Assembly: GCF_013407855.1 (NCBI RefSeq) | Contig: NZ_JACBZH010000001.1 | Span: 2,790,001 to 2,854,000 of the forward strand | DNA from: Actinopolymorpha rutila | Lineage (GTDB): Bacteria > Actinomycetota > Actinomycetes > Propionibacteriales > Actinopolymorphaceae | DNA length: 64,000 nucleotides | Direction of reading: 5' to 3' | Shown here: positions 1 to 8,362 of the stretch, piece after piece | How the letters are laid out: every line of letters begins with the position of its first letter | Numbering within the stretch: the stretch's first letter is position 1 | Program-made: the position numbers and the translations under genes | The notes under the pieces: generated by a model | What the model was told of the DNA's origin: nothing | The model's database searches: none | The model's input: the letters and a program-made list of their open reading frames with translations, nothing else

Positions 1-552
1 CAGGGTGCGGCGAACGTCGTACAGCTGGAGATCATGCCGCAGCCGACGGAGATGCGGCCGGTGCACCAGCCGTGGCCGACGTACCCGATGCTGTTCCGCG
101 TCTCCAGCGCGCACGAGGAGGGCGGCGACCGCAAGTACGCCGTGTCGACGACGGAGTTCCTCGGCGACGACCAGGGCAACGTGCGCGCGCTGCAGCTGGT
201 CGAGGTGAAGTTCGAGAACGGTCGCTTCGAGCCCGTCCCGAACACCGAGGTGGAGGTCCCCGCCGAGCTCGTGCTGCTGGCGATGGGGTTCGTCGGTCCC
301 GACCGTGGCGGCCTGCTCGAGCAGCTCGAGGTCGAGCTGGACGAGCGGGGCAACATCAAGCGGGACGCGTCGTACGCGACGAACGTCGAGGGCGTGTTCG
401 TGGCCGGTGACGCCGGGCGCGGCCAGTCGCTGATCGTCTGGGCGATCGCCGAGGGCCGTGCGTGTGCGGCCGGAGTCGACGCGTGGCTGCGGGAGGGGCA
501 GACGTCCCTGCCGTCGCCGATCAAGCCGACGGACCGGCCGCTGGTGGTGTGA
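1..552 (+). CDS. gltD: Glutamate synthase small subunit (3' end only)
   Basis: Partial gene: the frame is open from base 1, and the last 183 residues are present. GltD is the FAD/NADPH-binding small subunit that feeds electrons to GltB for making glutamate from glutamine and 2-oxoglutarate in the cytoplasm. The segment contains the C-terminal nucleotide-binding end: a hydrophobic strand ending LLAMGF, then GVFVAGDAGRG followed by SLIVWAIAEGR, the FAD-contacting motif typical of GltD and related oxidoreductases. The N-terminal Fe-S and first nucleotide domains, and presumably gltB, lie outside the window to the left. A strong terminator follows at 601. An internal ATG at 34 is not a start. Confidence 0.93.
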   Translation, partial: QGAANVVQLEIMPQPTEMRPVHQPWPTYPMLFRVSSAHEEGGDRKYAVSTTEFLGDDQGNVRALQLVEVKFENGRFEPVPNTEVEVPAELVLLAMGFVGPDRGGLLEQLEVELDERGNIKRDASYATNVEGVFVAGDAGRGQSLIVWAIAEGRACAAGVDAWLREGQTSLPSPIKPTDRPLVV

Positions 553-600
553 GGTCGGGCGGTCCGCCCTGCGTTCGGACCGCGTGTAGACAGCAGCAGG

Positions 601-642
601 GGACCCCTGTCGCGGTGCTGAGAGCCGCGGCAGGGGTTCTTT
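601..642 (+). terminator. Intrinsic terminator after gltD
   Basis: GGACCCCTGTCGCGG (601-615) pairs with CCGCGGCAGGGGTTC (625-639) in a 15-bp stem with two G-U wobbles and a 9-base loop. The arm ends in TTC and is followed by TTTG. It lies 49 bases after the gltD stop and insulates the following accessory genes. Confidence 0.8.
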
Positions 643-711
643 GCGTCCGTGCCGCGGTCGGATCGGCCTGTGGACAGAGATCACCCAGGTTTGCGACGGG
701 TTCGCTACGGT

Positions 712-1323
712 ATGCGAACTATGAAGATTCGCAGATCAGCGCTGCTCCGTGGAGCACTCGCCGGCGCGGTTGCCGTCGGCTTGGGTGTGTCCGGGTGCAG
801 CAAGAACATCGAATCCGAGGGCGGTAAGACGCCGACCCCAACAGCGTCCAAGTCCACCAGCCCCACCCCGTCGGAGACCCCAACACCTACGCCGACGCCA
901 ACTCCCACGCCGACCGCGCCCACCGGTTCGGTCGAGGAGCAGCTCCACGCCGCCACCATCAACTTCTACGCAGTCATTAACGAGGCGTACAAGACCCTTG
1001 ACACGCGTCCGGTTGATGACGTCCTGCTACCTGGTTCAAACGCTGCGAGTGGCTACACCAACTTCATCGAACGGGTGAAATCAAAAAATCAGCGTTTCGT
1101 ATTCGAGGGTGGATACGAAGTAACTGACTTCAAGCTTCGGGGTAGGGCTTCGAAAAGTGACACAAGAGTGGAGTTCGACCTTGCTCACGAGCCAGGTCAG
1201 GTGATCGATTCTTCAGGAAAGCTCGTGAGGAAAATTCCTCCGACGCCACCCTCGCCCACCTGGATCGTCTTCGCGAAGAGAGGGAACAGATGGTTCGTTG
1301 TAGGGCAAGGATTTCTCGATTAA
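712..1323 (+). CDS. Putative lipoprotein with Thr-Pro linker
   Basis: Small secreted lipoprotein of unknown function. The ATG at 712 (or 721, in frame) gives a classic lipoprotein signal: basic MRTMKIRRS, a hydrophobic stretch, then a lipobox ending VSGC. After the Cys is a low-complexity linker rich in Thr-Pro repeats (about 836-920), which normally spans the cell wall. The globular C-terminal part (about 120 residues) begins EEQLHAATINFYAVINEAY, a layout like the actinobacterial DUF6318 lipoproteins; that link is a guess. Codon use in the second half is much more A/T-rich than the surrounding genes (for example AAATCAAAAAATCAG near 1078-1092). It overlaps the next ORF by 34 bases, so the two are probably cotranscribed. 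Confidence 0.75.
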   Translation: MRTMKIRRSALLRGALAGAVAVGLGVSGCSKNIESEGGKTPTPTASKSTSPTPSETPTPTPTPTPTPTAPTGSVEEQLHAATINFYAVINEAYKTLDTRPVDDVLLPGSNAASGYTNFIERVKSKNQRFVFEGGYEVTDFKLRGRASKSDTRVEFDLAHEPGQVIDSSGKLVRKIPPTPPSPTWIVFAKRGNRWFVVGQGFLD

Positions 1324-2198
1324 TAGTGAAAGGTGCGATCACATTTCTCGCCTCGCTCGCTTTGATTACCGGCGTTTTGGGAAGTCCAGTATGGGCGGGG
1401 GCAGGCGACGGATGTGATGGGTTCAGGTGTACACCTGATGACCCTCCGGATCCGATGCCTGGGCCGCCGCCGGATGGCGGCGATGGCAGATTCACCGGCC
1501 AAGCCGCTTTGCTTACTAAAGACGGAAAAGTCTTGGACTCCGGCAGAGGTTCTTCCTGTGTGGATTGCAGATGGTACCTACGGAGGTCGTGTGAGGCGGG
1601 TGGACGCACCGTCTGTCGTGAGATCTTGCGCTGTGGAGTGAAGCCTGACGGCACCCTGAGGTACCTCTACGACGTGTATCTACGGAGGACCGGTACATCT
1701 TGGCAGTTGCGCGGGATTGTCTGCCTCGGCGATCCATCTGACGTGGTGACGACGGCGGACGTGGGGGAGGAGGTTCGCAAGAACTGGGCGGTGTGGGTGC
1801 CGCCACAACGTCTTTCGGTGCAACCTGCGAACGCTCGCACGCTTGTCAATCTGCCGACGTACTTCCAGTCCGGTCAGCCTCAACAGATGCCGGAGAAGAC
1901 CGTTCACGTGTTCAACTTCGACGTCACAGTCGCGGCTGAGGGTGAGTGGGAGTGGACGTTCGAGCCCGGCGTCACGAAGAGCTTCGACACGCCCGGTAGC
2001 AGCTACACCGACTCCAACCCACAGGTCAGCTATACCTACGACACTGCGGGGCCGCGGTCGGTGGAGCTGAACACCAGTTGGCACGGCCGGTTCCGCGTTG
2101 GATCGTTTGGTCCGTACGACATCGCACAACCTGCCGTTCAGGGGCCTGGCCAGATCGACTTGGAGGTCGTCGAGTCCGGCCCTGTCCTCGGCCGCTGA
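1290..2198 (+). CDS. Secreted Cys-rich protein with PKD-like domain, unknown function
   Basis: Hypothetical exported protein, 302 aa from ATG 1290, which has a GAGAGGGA ribosome site five bases upstream. A GTG at 1326, just after the previous stop, is an alternative. Residues 1-36 look like a Sec signal peptide (arginines, hydrophobic core, cleavage near VWA-GAG). The mature N-terminus has a Pro/Gly/Asp-rich linker and eight cysteines (42, 47, 90, 93, 101, 109, 115, 145), suggesting disulfides. The C-terminal 120 residues are beta-rich, with a WEWTFEPG...YTYDTAGPRSV pattern reminiscent of PKD folds. Nothing catalytic is recognisable. It is paired with the upstream lipoprotein and, like it, is less GC-biased than its neighbours, hinting at recent acquisition or relaxed selection. 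Confidence 0.7.
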   Translation: MVRCRARISRLIVKGAITFLASLALITGVLGSPVWAGAGDGCDGFRCTPDDPPDPMPGPPPDGGDGRFTGQAALLTKDGKVLDSGRGSSCVDCRWYLRRSCEAGGRTVCREILRCGVKPDGTLRYLYDVYLRRTGTSWQLRGIVCLGDPSDVVTTADVGEEVRKNWAVWVPPQRLSVQPANARTLVNLPTYFQSGQPQQMPEKTVHVFNFDVTVAAEGEWEWTFEPGVTKSFDTPGSSYTDSNPQVSYTYDTAGPRSVELNTSWHGRFRVGSFGPYDIAQPAVQGPGQIDLEVVESGPVLGR

Positions 2199-2239
2199 GC
2201 CGACAGGTCCGAGGGGGAACTTCAAAGGTAATTGATCGC

Positions 2240-2297
2240 TGACGGCTGAAGGATTCCTGGGCGCGCCACCACACGGCGTGGAATCGTTCAGCCGTCA
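2240..2297. terminator. Bidirectional terminator between convergent genes
   Basis: Outer arms TGACGGCTGAA (2240-2250) and TTCAGCCGTCA (2287-2297) match perfectly. After one mismatch an inner stem GATTCC/GGAATC (2252-2257, 2280-2285) follows, enclosing a 22-base loop. The right arm contains the stop codon of the minus-strand amidohydrolase. The structure can serve both the secreted-protein gene and the convergent amidohydrolase. It lacks a clear T tract. Confidence 0.65.
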
Positions 2298-3514
2298 ATG
2301 GCGTAGAGACGGCGGGCGTTGTCGGCGCCGACCATCACAGCAACACGTTCGACGTCGCGCGCGGTCAGGTCGCCGTCCCGCCACCAGTCGCGAAGGAGCC
2401 GGCCAAACGAGTGCCGGAACTGCGCCGCACCGACGAGATAGCGCTCGGCCAGACGGTACGCGTCGGTGGAGAACATCAGCTTGCCGAACGGCGCGAGTTC
2501 GCAGAACTCCGCCAGTACTGCGCCCGCCTGAGCACCCACCTGTCCGACAGTGAGCCCGACGTCGACGTAGACGTGCGGGTAGACCGCGGCCAGCCAGCCC
2601 GCCTCCCGCTGGTACGGATAGCAGTGCAGCAGAACCAGCGGCGTCCCAACCGCCTCTACCGCCTCGACCATCGGCTGAAGCAAGGCGGGGTTGACGGACG
2701 GCAGGCGCAGGTCGCGGTCACCGAACCCGGTGTGCAGCTGAACCGGCAGCCCACGGTCGACACCGCTCCACAGCACGAACCGCAGCAACGCCTCGTCGCT
2801 TAACCGAGCGCGGCTTGCGATGCTCTGCGCCGCCCCGGCCTCCTGCCGCCTTCGCAGCCAGTCCCGCGCCGCGACCGTCACCTCTGCCCGCGACGGTCGT
2901 CGCGGGTCCACGTCGAAGCCGTGCCGGTATCCCAGGATCGACTTCACCGCGGCCGCGTTCCGGGTGGCCTTCGCGAGCGCGTCGACGTACGCATCGGCGA
3001 AGTCAGCGGCCGCGACACCAGAGTCCGCCAACCCCTCGGCGACCGACTCCAGCCGGACAACCTCCCGGCCAACGGCGTCCGCCGCCGACGCGAGCCCTTG
3101 TACCGACCACCAGTCCGAGTCGGCACCGTCGGCCCCGCCGATCCCGGTGTCGACCAGCAGGTACGACAAACCGGCCGCGCCGAGCAGGCGCCGAGCCACC
3201 TCCACAGGCCCGAGGTCGGCCCGCCGGTCGAGGTACCTGTCCAGGGGAGCACCGGCCGGCAGCCCGAGCGGGGGAGCGCACCAGCGACGGACCGCGGCTC
3301 CGAGCAGACTGTCGGCGTACGACACACCAACCGGTGCGGGCCGGTCGGCCTCGCCCAGCATGCGTTCGAACTCGCCGCGATCCACCGACCCAGCCGACCC
3401 AGCCGACCCAGGCGACCCGACGAACACCGGGTGGCAGTGGGCATCCACGAGCGGGAGGTCCCCCAGCGGGAGGTCCCCCAGCGGGAGGTTCCCCAGGGGG
3501 AAGTCGGAAGGCAT
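2288..3514 (-). CDS. Amidohydrolase family protein (FluG N-domain-like)
   Basis: Predicted metal-dependent amidohydrolase, 408 aa. The start at ATG 3514 is chosen because it overlaps the stop of the upstream gene (TGATG) and has GGAGG seven bases before it; an ATG four codons upstream lacks this. After an odd repeated PLGDL N-terminus comes VDAHCHP (His ligands near residues 26-28). Later come QLHTGFGD, LVLLHCYPY and MFSTDAY, the other metal-ligand strands of this TIM-barrel superfamily. Amidohydrolases of this type are found beside, or fused to, glutamine-synthetase-like proteins (fungal FluG). Here the GS-like gene is directly upstream and translationally coupled. The substrate is unknown; hydrolysis of a gamma-glutamyl or amide compound made by the partner is a reasonable guess. 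Confidence 0.85.
   Translation of the reverse strand: MPSDFPLGNLPLGDLPLGDLPLVDAHCHPVFVGSPGSAGSAGSVDRGEFERMLGEADRPAPVGVSYADSLLGAAVRRWCAPPLGLPAGAPLDRYLDRRADLGPVEVARRLLGAAGLSYLLVDTGIGGADGADSDWWSVQGLASAADAVGREVVRLESVAEGLADSGVAAADFADAYVDALAKATRNAAAVKSILGYRHGFDVDPRRPSRAEVTVAARDWLRRRQEAGAAQSIASRARLSDEALLRFVLWSGVDRGLPVQLHTGFGDRDLRLPSVNPALLQPMVEAVEAVGTPLVLLHCYPYQREAGWLAAVYPHVYVDVGLTVGQVGAQAGAVLAEFCELAPFGKLMFSTDAYRLAERYLVGAAQFRHSFGRLLRDWWRDGDLTARDVERVAVMVGADNARRLYAIDG
3451..3495 (-). repeat. Three tandem 15-bp repeats in the amidohydrolase N-terminus
   Basis: The unit gcgggaggtccccca occurs at 3451-3465 and 3466-3480, and with one change at 3481-3495; a decayed fourth unit follows. On the minus strand each unit encodes PLG(D/N)L, giving a short repeated N-terminal extension just before the metal-binding VDAHCHP. 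The 15-bp period keeps the frame, so copy number could vary without disrupting the gene. Confidence 0.85.
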
Positions 3515-4893
3515 CAGTACCTCCACCGGGTGGCGGCGACGACCTCCTCCTCGTCCTCCCCGGCGAACAGGTCGGCCTCGGCCCGCCGGACGGTGGCGAA
3601 CGTGTCCAGCATCGGCGCGCCCAGCGCCTCACCCAGGACTTCGTCCTCCTCCAGCCGGTCCACCGCGGCGAGCACCGACTGCGGCAGCCGGGGCGGCCGG
3701 CGTTCCTCCGGCAGGGTCGCGGGGTCGACGGTCACCTCCGGCGGCAGCGGCCGGCCGGCGTCGACACCGGCCAGGGCGATCGCGAGAACGGCGCCGACGA
3801 CGAGGTACGGGTTCGCGCTTCCGTCGACGCACTTGAGTTCGGCGTTGGCCGCCCGGGGCTCACTGCCTCGGGTTCCGGTGACCAGCCGCAGCGCGGCCTC
3901 GCGGTTCTCCCTGCCCCAGCACTGGTAGGGCGCGGCCCACTGCTGCGGAACCAACCGCAGGTAGCTGGACACGCTGGGGGCGGTCAGAGCGCACAGCGCG
4001 GGCATCCGGGCGACGAGCTCGGCGAGGATCGACTCGCCTCGGTCGGTGAGCCCGTGCGGCCCGTACCCACCGGCGAACAGGTTCTTCCCCTGCGCCCAGG
4101 CCGAGAAGTGCAGGTGGGCGCCGTTGCCGACCGCACCGGCCTCGACCACGGGGGCGAACGACGCGCGCAGCCCGTGCGCCCGCGACACCGCGCGGATCGT
4201 CTCCCGGACCAGCACGTAACGGTCGGCAGCACCGACCGGATCGGTCGCGGCGACGGACAGCTCGAGCTGCCCGGGCGCGTACTCCGGGTGGAACTGGTCG
4301 ACCGGCACTCCCTGCGCGTCCAGCGCCGCGAGCAGCGCGGGCACGTAGTCGGCCAGGTAGGGGAGTCGCGACATGCCGTACGCCGGACCCGGCGCGCCCG
4401 GCTCCATGTCGCCCTCGGACCCGATGACACCGATGTACCACTCGATCTCGAACGCGCACCGGAATCCGACCTCGCGCTCGGCGGCGGCCACCGCCATCCG
4501 CTGGGCGAAGGACCGCTGGCACATCGGGTACGCCTCGCCCTCCTGGGTCAGCCGGTCGACCGGCGCCCACGCCCAGCCCGGCTGCGCCGACAGCGCGTCC
4601 ACCCGGTGCAGGTCCGGGTACAGGCGAAGGTCGCCGACCGGGCCGCCGGCGTGCCGGCCCGCGGTGATCGAGTCGTCCACCAGGAAAACGTCGAACACCG
4701 GTGACATTCCGACGCCCCAGCCGGCGACGTCGGGCAGCCGATCCACGGGGACGGTCTTCACCCGCGTGATCCCGGAGTTGTCGATCCAGGTCAGAGCCAG
4801 GACGCGTACGTTGTCGTCGGCGAGCCGGGAGGCGAGCTCCTTCGCGTACGCGATCCGCCGGGTTCGCTGGTCCGGGTCTGCCACGGATTCCAT
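3514..4893 (-). CDS. Glutamine synthetase family protein (gamma-glutamyl-amine ligase type)
   Basis: 459 aa, ATP-dependent ligase of the glutamine synthetase fold. A beta-grasp region lies at about 30-110. The catalytic domain has FEIEW (148-152), EYAPGQLE (204-211) and NGAHLHFS (257-264) carrying metal/glutamate ligands. RLVP...R (313-336) and ELKCVDGSANPYL (352-364) bind phosphate and substrate. The adenylylated-Tyr loop of housekeeping GlnA is absent and the sequence is divergent. It is therefore more likely a gamma-glutamylpolyamine or other gamma-glutamyl-amide synthetase than the primary nitrogen-assimilating enzyme. The downstream amidohydrolase starts inside its stop codon, so the pair works as a unit, equivalent to a split FluG. 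The exact amine substrate cannot be read from sequence. Confidence 0.88.
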   Translation of the reverse strand: MESVADPDQRTRRIAYAKELASRLADDNVRVLALTWIDNSGITRVKTVPVDRLPDVAGWGVGMSPVFDVFLVDDSITAGRHAGGPVGDLRLYPDLHRVDALSAQPGWAWAPVDRLTQEGEAYPMCQRSFAQRMAVAAAEREVGFRCAFEIEWYIGVIGSEGDMEPGAPGPAYGMSRLPYLADYVPALLAALDAQGVPVDQFHPEYAPGQLELSVAATDPVGAADRYVLVRETIRAVSRAHGLRASFAPVVEAGAVGNGAHLHFSAWAQGKNLFAGGYGPHGLTDRGESILAELVARMPALCALTAPSVSSYLRLVPQQWAAPYQCWGRENREAALRLVTGTRGSEPRAANAELKCVDGSANPYLVVGAVLAIALAGVDAGRPLPPEVTVDPATLPEERRPPRLPQSVLAAVDRLEEDEVLGEALGAPMLDTFATVRRAEADLFAGEDEEEVVAATRWRY

Positions 4894-5003
4894 GACCGAT
4901 TCATACCCCGATCAGCGTCGGGCCGTCTTCCCGGTCCCGGCTCCACGCTTCGCGGCGCCGGTTCGCAGCGCTCCTTCACGGCGCGTTCTGGTAGAAACCC
5001 GTT

Positions 5004-5771
5004 GTGCGACTGGTGGACGTGCACGCCCGATACTCAGCGGGGGACGACTGGGTGTTGCGCGGCGTCGAGGCCGAGCTGCGACCCGGCGACACGATCGTGG
5101 TGACCGGTCACAACGGCGCCGGCAAGTCGACTCTGCTGCGCGCACTCGCCGGCCTGACCCCGATCGGCCGGGGCCGGGTCCTCGACCGGCCCGCCGTGGT
5201 GGGCTGGCTGCCCGACAGGTTTCCCACCGACCAGCGGTTCACCGCGGCCGGCTACCTGCGCGCGATGGGGCAGGTACGCGGCCTGGCCCGCGCCGACGCC
5301 GACGCCGTGGTCGCCCGGCTGGCCGAACGCCTGCAGCTGACGCCGTACCTCCCCGTCCCGCTCGTCGAACTCTCCCAGGGCACCGGCCGCAAGGTCGGCC
5401 TGGTCCAGGCGCTGCTGACCCGGCCCGGCCTGCTGGTTCTGGATGAGCCGTGGGAGGGCCTGGACGCGCCGAGCCAGGCGGAGCTGCCCGCGCTCGTCGG
5501 CGAGGTGACCGAGGCGGGCGGCATCTGCGTGATCACCGACCACCGTGGCCGTTCGGCAGACCTCGGCCCGACCCGACGGTGGTCGGTACGCGACGGCCGG
5601 GTCCAGGAGCAGCCGCTCGCCGAGTTGTCACCTGACCCGGGCGAGTCGGTGGACCCGGTGGAGTCGTGGCACGTGATCGAGGTGGTCGTCCGGGCGCACG
5701 ACCCGGCCGCCGAGGTGGCCCGGTTGCGCGCCGCCGGCTACGACGTACGCCGGGTGCGAGGTGAGGCATGA
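5004..5771 (+). CDS. ABC transporter ATP-binding protein
   Basis: 255 aa cytoplasmic ATPase of an ABC system. Walker A is GHNGAGKST (35-43), the signature is LSQGT (123-127), Walker B is LLVLDEP (143-149) and the H-loop is in TDHRG near 180. The start is GTG 5004. It has no ribosome site, but a TAGAAA hexamer lies at 4992-4997 six bases upstream, so a leaderless mRNA is likely. The last 70 residues are a poorly conserved tail. It overlaps the next gene by four bases (ATGA), which encodes a membrane protein and is the likely permease partner. The transported substrate is unknown; a single ATPase plus single membrane subunit is typical of exporters. Confidence 0.88.
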   Translation: MRLVDVHARYSAGDDWVLRGVEAELRPGDTIVVTGHNGAGKSTLLRALAGLTPIGRGRVLDRPAVVGWLPDRFPTDQRFTAAGYLRAMGQVRGLARADADAVVARLAERLQLTPYLPVPLVELSQGTGRKVGLVQALLTRPGLLVLDEPWEGLDAPSQAELPALVGEVTEAGGICVITDHRGRSADLGPTRRWSVRDGRVQEQPLAELSPDPGESVDPVESWHVIEVVVRAHDPAAEVARLRAAGYDVRRVRGEA

Positions 5772-6511
5772 CCGGCCGGGAGGGTGCCGCCGGTGCCGCC
5801 GGTGTGGTCGGCGCTCCCACCGGGTTCCGCCGTACGCTCGCGCTGGCCTGGATGCGGCTGGTGTCGTACGTCGTCAGCCAGCGGGCCTGGCCCCCCTGGG
5901 TGGCCGGCCTGGCGCTGGTCCTCGGCGCGCATGCGGGCGGGCGGTCCGTGCCCAACCAGGCCTACGCGTTCTCCGCCGCGCTGCTGTTCGCGGTGTTCGG
6001 GTGGCAGGCCAAGACGGTGCTGGACACCGAGCCCGACGGACAACGGCTGCTGTCCCGGGCCGCTGTCGGCTCCGGGCCGCGGGAGGTCGCCGCGGGGCTG
6101 CTGGCGGCGCTGGCCGCGGCGGTGCCGGTTGTGGTCATCGCGGTCGTCGTTCCGTACGCCATCGGCGCGCTGAAGATCCGCGGCCCGGCGCTGCCCTGGC
6201 TCGGGTTCGGGGTGTGGATCCACCTGCTCGCCGTACTGGCCGGGCTCGGGGTGGGCGCGCTGGCCAGCCGGGTGGTGGTCGCGCGGATCGGCTGGTCCGC
6301 GCTGATCCTGGTCGGCGCCCCGGTCGCGGTGCTCGTACTGGGATCCCGCCACGCCCTCGCGGCCCAGCTGCTCGTACCCCCGCTGATCTCCTCCGCGCGC
6401 CTGCAACCCGCCGCTGACCTGGGCGGACTCCTCACCGCCACGCTCCACGCCACCGTCTGGGCGGCGGTCCTGCTGGCCGTCTACGGGGCCCTGCGCCGCA
6501 CCCGATGGTGA
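5768..6511 (+). CDS. Integral membrane protein, probable ABC permease subunit
   Basis: 247 aa, about six hydrophobic helices from residue 40 to the end (for example AGLLAALAAAVPVVVIAVVV and AVLAGLGVGALASRVVV). It starts at ATG 5768 inside the stop region of the ATPase gene (ATGA overlap), so translation is coupled. No family motif was recognised; the permease role rests on the neighbour. It ends 31 bases before pyk, which has its own promoter-like -10. Confidence 0.75.
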   Translation: MTGREGAAGAAGVVGAPTGFRRTLALAWMRLVSYVVSQRAWPPWVAGLALVLGAHAGGRSVPNQAYAFSAALLFAVFGWQAKTVLDTEPDGQRLLSRAAVGSGPREVAAGLLAALAAAVPVVVIAVVVPYAIGALKIRGPALPWLGFGVWIHLLAVLAGLGVGALASRVVVARIGWSALILVGAPVAVLVLGSRHALAAQLLVPPLISSARLQPAADLGGLLTATLHATVWAAVLLAVYGALRRTRW

Positions 6512-6542
6512 CGCCGGACGAAGCGGGCATAGGCTCGGGACC

Positions 6543-7985
6543 GTGCGTCGCGCAAAGATTGTCTGCACCTTTGGTCCTGCTACCTCCACGCCGGAGCGGA
6601 TTCGTGAGCTGGTCGACGCCGGCCTCGACGTCGCCCGGCTCAACCTGAGCCACGGCACCTACGCCGAGCACGAGCGGATCTATCGCATGATCCGCGAGGC
6701 GGCGGAGGAGTCCGGTCGTGGGATCGGGGTCCTGGTCGACCTCCAGGGGCCCAAGATCCGCCTCGGGAAGTTCGCCGAGGGCTCGGCGAACCTCGTCTAC
6801 GGTGACCGCTTCACGATCACCACCGACGAGTGCCCCGGCGACGCGGCCCGCGCCTCCACCACCTACGACGGCCTGCCCGGCGACGTCGGCGTCGGCGACC
6901 GGATCCTGGTCGACGACGGCCGGCTCATGCTGGAGGTCGAGGAGGTCAAGGGCGCCGACGTGGTGACCCGGGTCCTGATCGGCGGGAAGGTCTCCGACCA
7001 CAAGGGGCTCAACCTCCCCGGTATCGGCCTGTCCGTTCCGGCCATGTCGGAGAAGGACCACGAGGACCTGCGGTGGGCGCTGAACCTCCGCGCCGACATG
7101 ATCGCGCTGTCGTTCGTACGCTCCGCCCGCGACGTCGAGGACGTCCGCCGGGTGATGACCGAGGAGGGCGTACGGCTCCCGGTCATCGCCAAGATCGAGA
7201 AGCCGCAGGCGGTCCAGAACCTCGAGGAGATCATCGACGCGTTCGACGCGTTCATGGTGGCCCGCGGCGACCTCGGCGTGGAGATGCCGCTGGAGGACGT
7301 CCCGCTGGTCCAGAAGCGCATCGTCGAACTCGCCCGCACCAACGCCAAGCCGGTGATCGTGGCGACCCAGATGCTCGAGTCGATGGTCAACGCCGCCCGG
7401 CCGACCCGCGCGGAGGCCTCCGACGTGGCGAACGCCGTCCTGGACGGCACCGACGCGGTGATGCTGTCGGGGGAGACCAGCGTCGGCATCTATCCGATCG
7501 AGGCCGTACGCACCATGGCCCGCATCGTGGAGACCACCGAGGAACACGGCCTGGACCGGATGGCCGGGATCGACTGGGAGCCGCGCACCAAGGGCGGTGT
7601 GATCGCCAAGGCGGCCGCCGAGGTGGCCGAGCGGCTCGGCGCGAAGTTCCTGGTGGCCTTCACCCAGTCCGGTGACACCGCGCGCCGGCTGGCCCGCTAC
7701 CGCTCCCGGGTGCCGCTGCTGGCGTTCACCCCGGAGGAGATCGTCCGGCAGCAACTGGCCCTCACCTGGGGCGTGGAGACGTTCCTCGTGCCCACCGTGT
7801 CGCACACCGATGAGATGGTGAAGCAGGTCGACCGCGCGCTGCTGGCGGTCGGACGCTGCCGGCGCGGCGACAGCGTGGTGATCGTGGCGGGCAGCCCGCC
7901 CGGGCTCCCCGGCTCGACCAACGCGCTGCGGGTGCACCGCATCGGCGACGCGGTTGCCCAGGCGGCACCGGCCTACCGGGTCTGA
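6543..7985 (+). CDS. pyk: Pyruvate kinase
   Basis: 480 aa, the last step of glycolysis: phosphoenolpyruvate plus ADP to pyruvate plus ATP. The N-terminus RRAKIVCTFGPAT is the family start. Catalytic and metal regions are visible: LNLSHGT, VIAKIEK, the signature MVARGDLGVEMP near residue 240, and the ATQMLESM and TRAEASDVANAVLDGTD blocks. The C-terminal allosteric domain is complete, and length matches the family. The GTG start at 6543 is preceded by TAGGCT (6530-6535) only seven bases upstream and by no ribosome site, so it is a probable leaderless transcript. pdtaR lies downstream, as in mycobacteria. Confidence 0.97.
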   Translation: MRRAKIVCTFGPATSTPERIRELVDAGLDVARLNLSHGTYAEHERIYRMIREAAEESGRGIGVLVDLQGPKIRLGKFAEGSANLVYGDRFTITTDECPGDAARASTTYDGLPGDVGVGDRILVDDGRLMLEVEEVKGADVVTRVLIGGKVSDHKGLNLPGIGLSVPAMSEKDHEDLRWALNLRADMIALSFVRSARDVEDVRRVMTEEGVRLPVIAKIEKPQAVQNLEEIIDAFDAFMVARGDLGVEMPLEDVPLVQKRIVELARTNAKPVIVATQMLESMVNAARPTRAEASDVANAVLDGTDAVMLSGETSVGIYPIEAVRTMARIVETTEEHGLDRMAGIDWEPRTKGGVIAKAAAEVAERLGAKFLVAFTQSGDTARRLARYRSRVPLLAFTPEEIVRQQLALTWGVETFLVPTVSHTDEMVKQVDRALLAVGRCRRGDSVVIVAGSPPGLPGSTNALRVHRIGDAVAQAAPAYRV

Positions 7986-8033
7986 GTCGGCTGATTCGGC
8001 TGAGGCAGCCGAATCATCGGCCTACCGGGTCTG
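7969..8033 (+). repeat. 16-bp direct repeat flanking the pyk hairpin
   Basis: CGGCCTACCGGGTCTG occurs at 7969-7984, where it spans the last pyk codons, and again at 8018-8033, immediately after the hairpin. The second copy is non-coding. It looks like a small local duplication. Confidence 0.8.
7992..8016 (+). terminator. Perfect hairpin after pyk
   Basis: TGATTCGGCTG (7992-8002) and CAGCCGAATCA (8006-8016) form an 11-bp perfect stem with a three-base loop, seven bases after the pyk stop. There is no T tract, as is common for actinobacterial terminators. Confidence 0.65.
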
Positions 8034-8148
8034 GGTTTCGGACTCGAACGTGAGTGTGGAACCCAGGCACGGACCAGCCGGGCAACAGGCAGGAGAACGA
8101 GGCGGAAAGAAAGGGCCTCGGGATCGACGGAACCGCCGACGAAACCGC

Positions 8149-8234
8149 TGGTGCCGGGTGTGGGATTCGAACCCACACGCCCTTTCGGACAATGGCTTTT
8201 GAGGCCATCATGTCTACCATTCCATCAACCCGGC
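8149..8234 (-). tRNA. tRNA-Leu (anticodon CAA)
   Basis: Minus-strand cloverleaf. The acceptor arm is GCCGGGT / ACCCGGC followed by an encoded ACCA (8149-8152). The anticodon stem ATGGC/GCCAT encloses the loop CTCAAAA, giving anticodon CAA for UUG codons. A long variable arm (type II), characteristic of tRNA-Leu, and a T arm with GGTTCGAATCC are present. It lies between pyk and pdtaR in the opposite orientation. Confidence 0.96.
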
Positions 8235-8362
8235 AGGTCGCGGGATGAATCTTACCCGGTCCGGTCCGGCGATCGGCGGCAGCCGCCGAGGGGTACGCTG
8301 TCGGCGCTGCAAGGCCCCCCCACACCACCCTGTAAGCCATCCGTCCGCAGGAGGACCGCGCC

